From positions 186,001-250,000 of the forward strand of contig NZ_VTXI01000003.1 in the NCBI RefSeq assembly GCF_013114545.1: a stretch of DNA of 64,000 nt. The letters are read 5' to 3'. The DNA is from Vibrio sp. RE86. GTDB lineage: Bacteria > Pseudomonadota > Gammaproteobacteria > Enterobacterales > Vibrionaceae. Shown here piece by piece: positions 43,040-57,367 of this stretch. Made by a program: the position numbers and the translations under genes. Under the pieces are notes generated by a model that was not told the origin of the DNA, made no database searches, and was given only the letters and a program-made list of their open reading frames with translations. Every line of letters starts with the position of its first letter. The stretch's first letter is position 1.

Positions 43040-43076
43040 TTTGAACGTTTCTATTGCTCCAATAGGAAAAGGCTAT
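43040..43076 (-). promoter_or_regulatory. OxyR-type site before ahpC
   Basis: Plus-strand reading TTTG-N7-CTAT-N7-ATAG-N7-CTAT; equivalently ATAG-N7-CTAT-N7-ATAG-N7-CAAA toward ahpC. Three of four tetranucleotides are exact and all spacers are 7. A possible -10 (TATAAC) lies near 43006-43011. Confidence 0.82.
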
Positions 43077-43212
43077 CAATTGAAATAGGCAAAACTTATC
43101 GTGAGATTCAAACAGGCTTATGAGCAACGAAAGAGAGTCTGAATATGGCGGTTTGCTTATCGTTCAGATAAAGTGAGAGTCATTCTATTCAGCAGCCCTA
43201 CTTTGGCGATTC

Positions 43213-43557
43213 ATGCTTTGCGTCCCGCTAAACAGCTTTGTTCATCGTGTCTATGACAAAACTCAGTTCATGGAGTTAGCAAGTCAGCACGAATGTCAGT
43301 TAAAAAGAATCCGTCGTTCTCGACATTGGCAACTCAGTGGTGAAGAGCACGCTTTACGCGCTCTCAAGTCTGCGCTGGTTGATGAACGATCTTTGTGGAT
43401 AGTCAAAGCGATTGATAAAGCCCTGCCTCTACCTGTCATCGATCTATCCAGCGTGATTTCTGCCACACCCAACATTACCGTCAAACAGTTAGTTAGCTTA
43501 TCGGGGTGTAGTTTGTCTGAAGCCAGAATGGCCCTGGATGAGTTCGAAGATTTATAG
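43213..43557 (+). CDS. Small protein, probable Vibrio RRF_GI-type family
   Basis: 114 residues: MLCVPLNSFVHRVYDKTQFMELA, then HECQLKRIRRSRHWQLSGEEHALRALKSALV, then a C-terminal segment with a possible helix-turn-helix (ITVKQLVSLSGCSLSEARMALDEFEDL). It recalls a small Vibrionaceae family that databases label as ribosome-recycling-factor-like (RRF_GI); it has no real similarity in content to RRF. Function unknown. The basic middle (KRIRRSRHW) suggests nucleic-acid contact. Weak RBS; the coding pattern is otherwise normal. Confidence 0.65.
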   Translation: MLCVPLNSFVHRVYDKTQFMELASQHECQLKRIRRSRHWQLSGEEHALRALKSALVDERSLWIVKAIDKALPLPVIDLSSVISATPNITVKQLVSLSGCSLSEARMALDEFEDL

Positions 43558-43581
43558 TCGAAACGGCTGTGCTGAATCAAT

Positions 43582-43608
43582 AAAAAAGCCAGCGTGATTG
43601 CTGGCTTT
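43582..43608 (-). terminator. Intrinsic terminator of the gal operon
   Basis: A 9-bp stem (AAAGCCAGC / GCTGGCTTT) with a 6-base loop; the minus strand continues into TTTTTT. Lies 11 bases past the galM stop. Confidence 0.88.
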
Positions 43609-43618
43609 GTCCTTAGAA

Positions 43619-44677
43619 TCAGAACGTTATCTGATAGGTCGTTTTGTAACGATACTCTTGGTTGGGCTCAAGAATACAGCTTGGTTGCTGCCATTCAGGG
43701 TGATTCGGTGAGTCTGGCAAAAACTGTGTTTCGAGCGCAATCCCTGCATAGTCAGCGTACTCTTCGCCATTTCTAGCGGGCGTGCCTGCTAACCAATTTC
43801 CCGTATAAAGCTGCATTGCAGGCTTATCCGTTACTACGTTCACAGCCACTTTCTCATCTTGACTCACTAAGCGAGCAACAGGCACCGTCACATCACGGTT
43901 TGGTTCAAACCAATAACTGTGGTCATATCCTTTTGCTGGCTGCTGCTGCTCATCAAGCAGAAAGTCTTGGGTGATGCTCTTTGCTTGCCTGAAATCAAAC
44001 CCCGTCCCTTCGACGCTGTCTAGATTGCCAAGCGGAATCCCAGCATCGGTCGTGGGTAAGTAGTAGTTTGAGTCAATTGTTAGTGTGTGCTGACGCGCAT
44101 CTAGAGTGCCACCAGCACCGTTGAGATTGAAATAGGCGTGGTTGGTTAAATTAATTGGCGTTGCTTTATCTGTGTGAGCAATGTACTCAATAGAGAAGTT
44201 ACCTTCATCATCCAAAAGGTAAGTGACCGAAACCTCTAGGTTACCCGGGAAGCCTTGATCGCCATCAGGAGAGTGCAAGCTGAAAGTCACGCTATTATTG
44301 GCCTGCCTCACAGTCTGCCAACGCAACTTATCAAACCCAGAAACACCGCCATGAAGTGTGTTACCCGCTTGGTTAGTAACAAGCTGATGACTTTGTCCAC
44401 TGAGATGAAAAAGACCATTGGCAATGCGGTTTGCATAACGACCAACCGTTACCCCCATGTAACTTTGTTGGCACTCGAAGTCTGCTATGGCCCCTACACC
44501 CAACAAGACTTCACGATGCTCACCGCACGCCAAAGGTAGACGACAACTGAGCCAAGTAGCCCCGATGTCCATCAACACAATGCTAACCCCCGTTGCATTG
44601 GTCAATTCCACGAGCCGAGCAGGCTGACCATCGTAGGCAGGCTGCTCAGTCATTGTTTGGAAAAGAGGATGGGTCAT
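43619..44677 (-). CDS. galM: Aldose 1-epimerase (mutarotase)
   Basis: Interconverts alpha- and beta-D-galactose so that the beta-galactose released by EbgA can be used by GalK. 352 residues. Motifs: VGRYANRIANGLFHL, LHGGVSGFDKLRW (catalytic His region), INLTNHAYFNLNGAGG (His) and the C-terminal ALETQFLPDSPNHP (catalytic Glu). It begins 6 bases after the galK stop. Last gene of galETKM. Confidence 0.95.
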   Translation of the reverse strand: MTHPLFQTMTEQPAYDGQPARLVELTNATGVSIVLMDIGATWLSCRLPLACGEHREVLLGVGAIADFECQQSYMGVTVGRYANRIANGLFHLSGQSHQLVTNQAGNTLHGGVSGFDKLRWQTVRQANNSVTFSLHSPDGDQGFPGNLEVSVTYLLDDEGNFSIEYIAHTDKATPINLTNHAYFNLNGAGGTLDARQHTLTIDSNYYLPTTDAGIPLGNLDSVEGTGFDFRQAKSITQDFLLDEQQQPAKGYDHSYWFEPNRDVTVPVARLVSQDEKVAVNVVTDKPAMQLYTGNWLAGTPARNGEEYADYAGIALETQFLPDSPNHPEWQQPSCILEPNQEYRYKTTYQITF

Positions 44678-44683
44678 ATTCGA

Positions 44684-45838
44684 TTACTCCACTAGACCCG
44701 CACCATCTTTTGCCTGACAAACATAGATTGATTCTTTCAACCCTGTTGCCGCTTGGTATTTCGCTTCGACCGCTGACTTGACGTCATCCACCAGTTCAGG
44801 CGGCATCACAGCAACAATACAGCCACCAAATCCGCCACCAGTCATACGCACACCACCTTGCTCACCGATCACCTCTTTTACCATTTCAACCAAGGTATCG
44901 ATCTCTTTTACAGTGATCTCAAAATCGTCGCGCATTGAAGCGTGAGACTGTGCCATTAACTCACCCATTCGCTTCATATCATGGGTGCGAAGTGCTTCTG
45001 CAGCTTCAACAGTTCGATCGTTTTCTGTAATCACGTGGCGAGCACGCTTTGCAACCAGTGCATCAAGCTCATTTACTTTAGTATTGAACTGCTCAATAGT
45101 CACATCACGCAATGCTTTTACACCAAAGATGCGAGCCGCTTCTTCACATTGCTCACGACGAGTGTTGTATTCACTGTCGACCAAACCACGTTTTTTGTTG
45201 GAGTTGATGATAACAACGGCCATATCCTCAGGCATGGATACAGCCGTCGTTTCCAAACTACGACAATCAAGCAACATCGCGTGATTCTCTATGCCCTCAG
45301 CTGAGATCATTTGGTCCATGATTCCGCAATTACATCCGACAAACTCGTTCTCAGCTTGCTGACCATTGAGTGCGACTTCCGCCTGAGAAATCTCAAGGTT
45401 GTAGAGCACTTTAAACGTTTGACCGATCACGACTTCGAGTGCAGCTGACGAACTTAAACCCGCCCCTTGAGGCACGTTACCGCTCACTGAGATGTCGGCG
45501 CCTTTGAACTCATAACCACGACCAATCAAACATTTCACTACGCCTCGAATGTAGTTGGACCACATCTTATCTTGCTGAAAAGTGATCTCTTGTGTGATGT
45601 CGAACTCATCCACTTCGTTCCCGTAATCCACCGAGACAACACGAACGATGTTATCGTCACGCTTCGCAGCGGCGACCATGGTTTGGTAGTCGATAGCACA
45701 TGGGAGAACAAAGCCATCGTTGTAGTCTGTGTGCTCACCGATTAGGTTTACCCGACCAGGTGCTTGAACAAAATGACTTGGTGCATAGCCTAGCACTTGC
45801 TCAAAAGAGGTTTTTACTGCTTGGATTAGATCAGACAT
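44684..45838 (-). CDS. galK: Galactokinase
   Basis: Phosphorylates alpha-D-galactose to galactose 1-phosphate. 384 residues. GHMP-kinase features: [24 protein letters not shown], the ATP loop [30 protein letters not shown] (catalytic Asp region) and [15 protein letters not shown] near the end. Separated from galT by 187 bp holding an ERIC-type element. Confidence 0.97.
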   Translation of the reverse strand: MSDLIQAVKTSFEQVLGYAPSHFVQAPGRVNLIGEHTDYNDGFVLPCAIDYQTMVAAAKRDDNIVRVVSVDYGNEVDEFDITQEITFQQDKMWSNYIRGVVKCLIGRGYEFKGADISVSGNVPQGAGLSSSAALEVVIGQTFKVLYNLEISQAEVALNGQQAENEFVGCNCGIMDQMISAEGIENHAMLLDCRSLETTAVSMPEDMAVVIINSNKKRGLVDSEYNTRREQCEEAARIFGVKALRDVTIEQFNTKVNELDALVAKRARHVITENDRTVEAAEALRTHDMKRMGELMAQSHASMRDDFEITVKEIDTLVEMVKEVIGEQGGVRMTGGGFGGCIVAVMPPELVDDVKSAVEAKYQAATGLKESIYVCQAKDGAGLVE

Positions 45839-45896
45839 AGGTAATTCTCAAACTTTCTTATTCTTTAATAGCAGCTCGAATTTCAAGCCTCAATAA

Positions 45897-46027
45897 TGAC
45901 ACCTCTTAGATAGTTGGAGTTGCAGCTAGGCGACAAACAAATTCAACCCTATGAGCATAGATCTTCTATGTGATTAGGGGGAATTTGTGCAGTCAACAAC
46001 GCTGCAGCTTCAAATATGACAGAGGTT
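45897..46027. repeat. ERIC-type intergenic repeat between galK and galT
   Basis: An imperfect palindrome of about 130 bp. The plus-strand right end GCTGCAGCTTCAAATATGAC matches the terminal part of ERIC elements (…CAACTTGAAGTATGAC…), and the left end GGAGTTGCAGCTAGG is its inverted counterpart. Inner arms pair ACAAATTC with GAATTTGT around CATAGA...TCTATG. It abuts the galT stop codon, a typical ERIC location. In the transcript it forms a long hairpin within the operon. Confidence 0.75.
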
Positions 46028-47078
46028 ACTGTTCTTTGTAGTGGGTATCGCTTACATCACGCAGACGCTGCGCCGCTTGTTCTGCGGTCAAGTCACGCTG
46101 ACTCTCAGCCAGCATCTCATAACCAACCATAAACTTACGCACCGTTGCGCTACGAAGCAGTGGTGGGTAGAACAGAGCATGAAGTTGCCAATGTTCGATA
46201 TCGGTGCCTTCGTCAAAGAACGGTGCATAATGCCAGCCCATTGAGTACGGGAACGAGCATTGGAACAAGTTATCGTAGCGACTGGTCAGCTTCTTAATCG
46301 CAACCGCCAAATCACCGCGCTGCGCTTCACTCAACTCACTCATGCGACGGATATGGGTTTTCGGCAATAGCATGGTCTCAAATGGCCACGCAGCCCAGTA
46401 AGGAACAAGTGCCACCCAATGTTCAGTTTCGACCACAATGCGTGAACCATCTTTCAGCTCCGATTGGACGTAATCCACCAACAAATTTGAACCATGCTCT
46501 TGGTAGTAGGCTTTGAGGTTGTGCTCTTTACGTTCGATTTCGTTTGGCAAAAAGCTGTTCGCCCAGATCTGACCGTGAGGGTGAGGTTGAGAGCAGCCCA
46601 TTGCTTCACCTTTGTTCTCAAATGCTTGAACCCAAACATACTCTTTACCTAGCTCTTCTATTTGTCCGTTCCAGGTATCAATCACACCGCGAATTTTCTC
46701 AACCGGCAGCTCTGGCAAGGTTTTACTGTGATCAGACGAAAAACAAATCACGCGACTGAGTCCGCGAACACCCTGAGTTTTAAATAACGGGTTGTCTGAT
46801 TCAGGCGCATCAGGCGAGTCTGTCATCAGCGCCGCAAAGTCATTACTAAACACATAAGTGCCTTGGTAGTCTGGGTTCACATCACCCGAAATGCGTTCAT
46901 TGGTCGGGCACAAAAAGCATTTTTCGTCATAGCTCGGCAGCTCATCGGTTGACGGTTTCTCATCGGCACCACTCCATGGGCGCTTGGCACGATGAGGGGA
47001 AATAAGGATCCACTGCCCCGTTAATGGGTTATAGCGGCGATGTGGATGGTCCACTGGATTAAACTCAACATTCGACAT
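46026..47078 (-). CDS. galT: Galactose-1-phosphate uridylyltransferase
   Basis: Exchanges UMP between UDP-glucose and galactose 1-phosphate. 350 residues. [23 protein letters not shown] near the start, [18 protein letters not shown] (metal-ligand Cys pair), and the active-site [19 protein letters not shown] with the nucleophilic His. A second His-rich segment GWHYAPF lies near residue 275. Lies 167 bp after galE. Confidence 0.97.
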   Translation of the reverse strand: MSNVEFNPVDHPHRRYNPLTGQWILISPHRAKRPWSGADEKPSTDELPSYDEKCFLCPTNERISGDVNPDYQGTYVFSNDFAALMTDSPDAPESDNPLFKTQGVRGLSRVICFSSDHSKTLPELPVEKIRGVIDTWNGQIEELGKEYVWVQAFENKGEAMGCSQPHPHGQIWANSFLPNEIERKEHNLKAYYQEHGSNLLVDYVQSELKDGSRIVVETEHWVALVPYWAAWPFETMLLPKTHIRRMSELSEAQRGDLAVAIKKLTSRYDNLFQCSFPYSMGWHYAPFFDEGTDIEHWQLHALFYPPLLRSATVRKFMVGYEMLAESQRDLTAEQAAQRLRDVSDTHYKEQ

Positions 47079-47138
47079 TTTAATTACTCAATTATTTGCT
47101 TTGGTGCTACACCAAAAATCATCAATCTGCTTCAAGAG

Positions 47139-47173
47139 ATTCTCTACTCCGCTCGTCCCTCGCTCTAGGGAAT
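47139..47173. repeat. Short inverted repeat between galT and galE
   Basis: ATTCTCTA / TAGGGAAT (8 bp with one G-T wobble) flank a GC-rich core CTCCGCTCGTCCCTCGCTC. The sequence has the look of a small dispersed intergenic repeat. It lies mid-gap in the galE-galT spacer. Confidence 0.45.
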
Positions 47174-47245
47174 GGCAAGGTGTGCATTTCACTAAAAGTT
47201 GCCACTCAGACGCAAAGTTACGAGACATCTGGAACCCCAAATTCA

Positions 47246-48256
47246 TTAGTATCCGTTTGGATTATTAGACTGCCACTTCCACGTGTCGGCGGTCATCTCA
47301 TCGACACTGCGGGTCGCTTTCCAGCTCAACTCTCGCTCCGCCTTTTCTGTGCTTGCCCAACACTCAGCAATATCACCAGCGCGACGAGGACAGACTTCGT
47401 AAGGTACTGATGCACCACACGCTTTACCGAATGCTTCCACCATCTCCAAGACGCTTGAACCTTTCCCCGTACCTAGGTTGTAGATATGTAAGCCAGACTT
47501 CTCGCCAACTGCTTTAAGTGCAGCAATATGGCCATCAGCCAAATCCATGACATGAATGTAGTCACGAACGCCAGTACCATCTGGGGTTGGGTAGTCGTTA
47601 CCAAAGACAGACAAGTGCTCTCTGCGGCCAACGGCAACTTGTGCAATGAACGGCATTAAATTGTTTGGGATGCCCTGTGGGTCTTCGCCCATAGAACCTG
47701 AAGGATGCGCACCGACCGGGTTGAAGTAGCGCAAAAGGGTAATACTCCAGTCGGATTCTGCATTGAATAGATCAGAGAGACACTCTTCCACCATGTATTT
47801 ACTGCGGCCATACGGGTTGGTCGTCGCACCGGTTGGTGAATCTTCAGTGATTGGCACTACATCAGGGTCACCATACACCGTTGCTGACGAGCTAAAGACG
47901 ATACTTTTGACGCCCGCTTTTCTCATCGACCGAGCCAAAACTAAGGTGCCGTTTACGTTGTTATCGTAATATTCCAATGGTTTTGTGACAGATTCGCCAA
48001 CCGCTTTTAGACCTGCGAAATGGATAACCGCTTGAATATCATGCTGCTCAAAGACACCGTCTAGGAAGGCCTCGTCGCGAATATCTCCTTGGTAAAACAT
48101 CGGCTTGGAACCAGCAAGCGCTTCAATACGCTCCAAGACCTCTTGCTTTGCATTGCATAAGTTGTCGACGATAATTGGTTCCATTCCCGCTGCTATCATC
48201 TGAACGCAGGTATGACTGCCGATGTAGCCCATACCACCTGTCACTAACACTTTCAC
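47246..48256 (-). CDS. galE: UDP-glucose 4-epimerase
   Basis: Regenerates UDP-glucose from UDP-galactose with bound NAD. 336 residues. Rossmann loop VTGGMGYIGSHTCVQM, catalytic Ser-Tyr-Lys set (VFSSSATVYGDP; NPYGRSKYMVEECL), and substrate region RYFNPVGAHPSGSMGEDPQGIPNNLMPF. First gene of galE-galT-galK-galM, with a GalR-type operator 110-125 bases upstream. Confidence 0.97.
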   Translation of the reverse strand: MKVLVTGGMGYIGSHTCVQMIAAGMEPIIVDNLCNAKQEVLERIEALAGSKPMFYQGDIRDEAFLDGVFEQHDIQAVIHFAGLKAVGESVTKPLEYYDNNVNGTLVLARSMRKAGVKSIVFSSSATVYGDPDVVPITEDSPTGATTNPYGRSKYMVEECLSDLFNAESDWSITLLRYFNPVGAHPSGSMGEDPQGIPNNLMPFIAQVAVGRREHLSVFGNDYPTPDGTGVRDYIHVMDLADGHIAALKAVGEKSGLHIYNLGTGKGSSVLEMVEAFGKACGASVPYEVCPRRAGDIAECWASTEKAERELSWKATRSVDEMTADTWKWQSNNPNGY

Positions 48257-48616
48257 AATCGCATCTCCAAAACTGTTTATTTACCTATCTGTGCCGCAGT
48301 GCACCGTTATCTGCTAAAAAGTCTAGCAGCCAAACTCAGCAGAGATCCGTGATCAACACCTCGTTATGTAAACGTTTCCACAAAAAATCCATCAATTCCC
48401 GCACAAATTGAATGGAAATGAATTTATTTAGTAAAGAAAACCACCGCTTTTACCCGAAATAACATCATTTAGCGCTCTACAACGCAGGGAACGATGATTA
48501 AATGAGCATTGAAACGTATTTTTACTAAAAACTGGTGATTACTGACTGGGATTGTTTACAATGAAAGCTCAGCATGTATTTGCCCAGTGATTGCACGTAT
48601 AGGGATATAGAAGTAA
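48257..48616. other. galE-ebgR divergent control region
   Basis: 360 bases with no gene. It contains a GalR/LacI-type operator (48366-48381), a half-matching TTTAGTAAAGAAAACCAC (48426-48443) and CGTATTTTTACTAAAA (48515-48530), the latter two resembling half sites of the ebgA palindrome. It must hold promoters for both galETKM and ebgR. Confidence 0.6.
48366..48381. promoter_or_regulatory. GalR-type operator before galE
   Basis: ATGTAAACGTTTCCAC matches the GalR/GalS consensus GTGNAANCGNTTNCAC at all fixed positions except the first. It is 110 bases upstream of the galE start. Confidence 0.7.
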
Positions 48617-49600
<984 letters not shown>

Positions 49601-49625
49601 ACACCTCTCTACCCCCTATATTTTT

Positions 49626-49650
49626 AAGCGCTGTCATTCAGCGCTTTTTT
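49626..49650 (+). terminator. Intrinsic terminator of ebgR
   Basis: An 8-bp stem (AAGCGCTG / CAGCGCTT), 5-base loop, followed by TTTT. Lies 25 bases after the ebgR stop. Confidence 0.88.
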
Positions 49651-49758
49651 ATTGTCTGCGCATATTCCACCAGCAATTACCGCTCAAAAATCACGCAAAA
49701 AATCGACGAGAAAACACCGTCCTTATCTCTCCTAAAAGGCAGCACGATATTCTTTTAA

Positions 49759-53472
<3,714 letters not shown>

Positions 53473-53487
53473 ATAAACATAACATCA

Positions 53488-53506
53488 GGGTCGGCTCAGC
53501 TGACCC
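53488..53506 (+). repeat. Hairpin between ebgC and permease gene
   Basis: GGGTCGGC / GCTGACCC form an 8-bp stem (one G-T wobble) with loop TCA, 15 bases after ebgC. No T run follows. It may be a processing or stability element that lowers downstream expression relative to ebgAC. Confidence 0.45.
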
Positions 53507-53646
53507 AACCAATAACTACTACAACCTGAAGGTACTAACGTCACAAAAGCTAATAGCAACACTGGACTCTATCGCGACTTCACATACTATTCGCGCAGGA
53601 TGACAGAACGCTCAATAGCAGTGTGGCTTAGTACCAAAGGAATTGA

Positions 53647-55101
<1,455 letters not shown>

Positions 55102-55123
55102 TTAACAAGCAAAATGTCTAAAC

Positions 55124-55154
55124 AAAGCCCTCACTCCATATAGTGAGGGCTTTT
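55124..55154 (+). terminator. Intrinsic terminator of the ebg-permease unit
   Basis: A perfect 12-bp stem (AAAGCCCTCACT / AGTGAGGGCTTT), loop CCATAT, followed by T-rich DNA. Starts 23 bases after the permease stop; no comparable terminator lies between ebgC and the permease. Confidence 0.9.
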
Positions 55155-55217
55155 GTTTTTATACCCCATCTGGAATTGGCTAAAAGACGACTGCCCGTTA
55201 GGTTAAAAAAGCAATGA

Positions 55218-55256
55218 GTTAAGTATGTTCTACACTTAGCTAAGAACATACTTAAC
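55218..55256. promoter_or_regulatory. 14-bp perfect inverted repeat before PAP2-type gene
   Basis: GTTAAGTATGTTCT (55218-55231) and AGAACATACTTAAC (55243-55256) are exact inverted copies with an 11-base spacer. It ends 12 bases before the ATG at 55269. Either a dimeric-repressor operator or an mRNA hairpin that limits ribosome access; the start codon has no good Shine-Dalgarno sequence. Confidence 0.65.
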
Positions 55257-55268
55257 GTATTCATTACT

Positions 55269-56363
55269 ATGCAAATACAGACGACAGCTTCATCGAGTCA
55301 GCAGTGGCAAGAGATAAAGGACGCAATCAAACAAGACCGATTGCTCTACCTTTATGTGATTGTCACCACAGCCTTGCTTTATTGGCTGTCGAACACCATC
55401 GACTACAGCTCAAATATTGAGTACAACGTTTTCATCTATTTAAGTACTTTAACCAACATTTGCTACATCACTTTTCTCGCATGGAGCACGGGCTTTTATC
55501 TGTACTTGCTTTACCACCGAACACCACATCCAATAATGGTCTACATCAAAACCATTATTGCCTTCTTCAACCCTCTATCTAAGGCAATAAGCTTTGCTCT
55601 TCTGGTTTTAACGTTAAACCTTACCTTCTCTTGCTACACCTATTTAAAAGCCCACATTCCTGCACTCAATCCCTTTCAATACGACATGCTCTTCTATGAA
55701 ATCGATAAATGGCTACACTTTGGTATCTCTCCGTGGAAGATTACCCATGCTATTTTCCCCAATGCAGCCGCCACCTACCTGATTAATATTTTGTATCATG
55801 CGTGGTTTCTTTTGATGTGGGGGATCACACTGTTCTTTATTATTCGAAGAGATTTACTGTTGCTGCGTAGCCAATATTTGCTGAGCTTCATGGGGAGCTG
55901 GTTTTTGATTGGAGGAATTAGTGCTGCCTTGCTCTCATCTGCAGGCCCTTGCTACACCCACTTACTTGACCATAACAACACTTATTACTTGCCTTTAATG
56001 GACCGTCTCGCGATTCAGAGCCAACAACTTATGGAAGCAGGATGGACACACATCTGGGCTCTCGATGTTCAAGATACGTTATGGCTCAACTATGTATCAC
56101 TAGAGGGTGGGATTGGGGCCGGCATTTCTGCCATGCCGAGTATGCATGTCTCTGTTGCGGTTCTGATGGCACTGGCCACCTATCAGTTCAATAAAAAACT
56201 CGGATATCTGATGTGGGCCTATATGATCATGATTCAAATAGGTTCGGTCCACCTAGCTTGGCACTACGCCATTGACGGCTATCTCAGCACCATACTGACT
56301 CTACTGGTATGGAAAACTGCGGGATGGATATCTCATCGCTACCTTAGGGAGTCAACGCCTTAA
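55269..56363 (+). CDS. PAP2-type integral membrane phosphatase/phosphotransferase
   Basis: 364 residues with about 7-8 hydrophobic segments. The PAP2 catalytic motifs are at the C-terminal end: SAMPSMHVSVAVLMALATY (PSxH) and HLAWHYAIDGYLSTIL (HxxxxD). The arrangement, with a long N-terminal membrane part and SSAGPCYTH before the motifs, resembles the Aur1/Ipt1-like PAP2_3 group. It probably acts on a lipid phosphate or transfers a polar head group at the membrane; substrate unknown. Its stop overlaps the convergent LysR gene by 4 bases. Confidence 0.82.
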   Translation: MQIQTTASSSQQWQEIKDAIKQDRLLYLYVIVTTALLYWLSNTIDYSSNIEYNVFIYLSTLTNICYITFLAWSTGFYLYLLYHRTPHPIMVYIKTIIAFFNPLSKAISFALLVLTLNLTFSCYTYLKAHIPALNPFQYDMLFYEIDKWLHFGISPWKITHAIFPNAAATYLINILYHAWFLLMWGITLFFIIRRDLLLLRSQYLLSFMGSWFLIGGISAALLSSAGPCYTHLLDHNNTYYLPLMDRLAIQSQQLMEAGWTHIWALDVQDTLWLNYVSLEGGIGAGISAMPSMHVSVAVLMALATYQFNKKLGYLMWAYMIMIQIGSVHLAWHYAIDGYLSTILTLLVWKTAGWISHRYLRESTP

Positions 56364-57271
56364 CGAATCGAGAGGCTAACGATCTCTCGTATCCAACGAC
56401 TCTTCTCTTCATATTGATTGGCTTTGAGATACAGCAATCGAATATCAAAATCAGGGATCTCAATCGGTGATGCAATCGCCTTTAAGCCATGAGTATACAC
56501 TTCCATCTCTGCAAAACGCTTTGGCACAATACAGACCAGTTCGCGTCCCAACAGCAGACGACGAATGGTGAGAAAGTTTCGTGAAGCAATACCAACGCGT
56601 CGTTCAAAACCGAGTTTGGCTAACCGCTTATCCACTTGAGTTTGTAAACTGCCATCGGGGCTCACTAGCGCATGCTCAATGGCGACAAACGCTTCGATAC
56701 TCATAGGCTCTGTAACATTCAAAGAAGAAGGGTCGAAAAGGCACAAGTGCTGCTCGGTATAGAGGTAATCTGAAAGAAAATGTCGATTGAGGTTCTCAAT
56801 ACTGCCTATCACCACATCTAGTGATTCGCTCTCTGCAATATCAACGTAGTTGCTTCGGTTAACATTGAAGAAGCTAACTTGAGACTTGGGTGACTGCTGC
56901 TTGATGGCGTCATACAAAGAAGGCGCAAAAAGCTGCTCGGCATAATCCGTTAGCCCTATTTTCCATACACCTGAGTATGCCTCTGGCGTAAAGTGCTTTT
57001 TGACCAGCAGATCATTTTTAATGTTCGCCAACAGTTTATCGATGACGGGCGCAATATCTCGGGCATGTTGCGTGGGCTCCATTTTACTGCCTACACGCTC
57101 AAACAGAGGGTCGTCAAACAAGCTGCGCATTCTTTGCAAAGTGTGGCTCATGGCCGATTGGCTAACAAAGCACTGCTCCGCCGCTAAGCTGACGCTCCTA
57201 GCCTGATACAGTGCTTGAAAGGCCACCAGCAAATTAAGGTCAACCCCTTTCCAATTAAACTCTTTCACCAC
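56360..57271 (-). CDS. LysR-family transcriptional regulator (divergent from chrA)
   Basis: 303 residues. HTH domain: VDLNLLVAFQALYQARSVSLAAEQCFVSQSAMSHTLQRMRSLFDDPLFERVGSKMEPTQHA, of the NodD/LeuO-like subgroup that begins with DLNLL. Effector domain less conserved. Start is GTG at 57269-57271 or the next codon GTG; GGGATAGG lies before. Divergent from chrA with a 96-102-bp gap, so it may control chrA. Confidence 0.88.
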   Translation of the reverse strand: MVKEFNWKGVDLNLLVAFQALYQARSVSLAAEQCFVSQSAMSHTLQRMRSLFDDPLFERVGSKMEPTQHARDIAPVIDKLLANIKNDLLVKKHFTPEAYSGVWKIGLTDYAEQLFAPSLYDAIKQQSPKSQVSFFNVNRSNYVDIAESESLDVVIGSIENLNRHFLSDYLYTEQHLCLFDPSSLNVTEPMSIEAFVAIEHALVSPDGSLQTQVDKRLAKLGFERRVGIASRNFLTIRRLLLGRELVCIVPKRFAEMEVYTHGLKAIASPIEIPDFDIRLLYLKANQYEEKSRWIREIVSLSIR

Positions 57272-57367
57272 CTATCCCATTTAATTCATAGTGTCTATTA
57301 AGACTATCAATTTGAATCATCATAGTTCATTAATTACATTATGGGCAGTATTTGTTAATCGAGTAAC

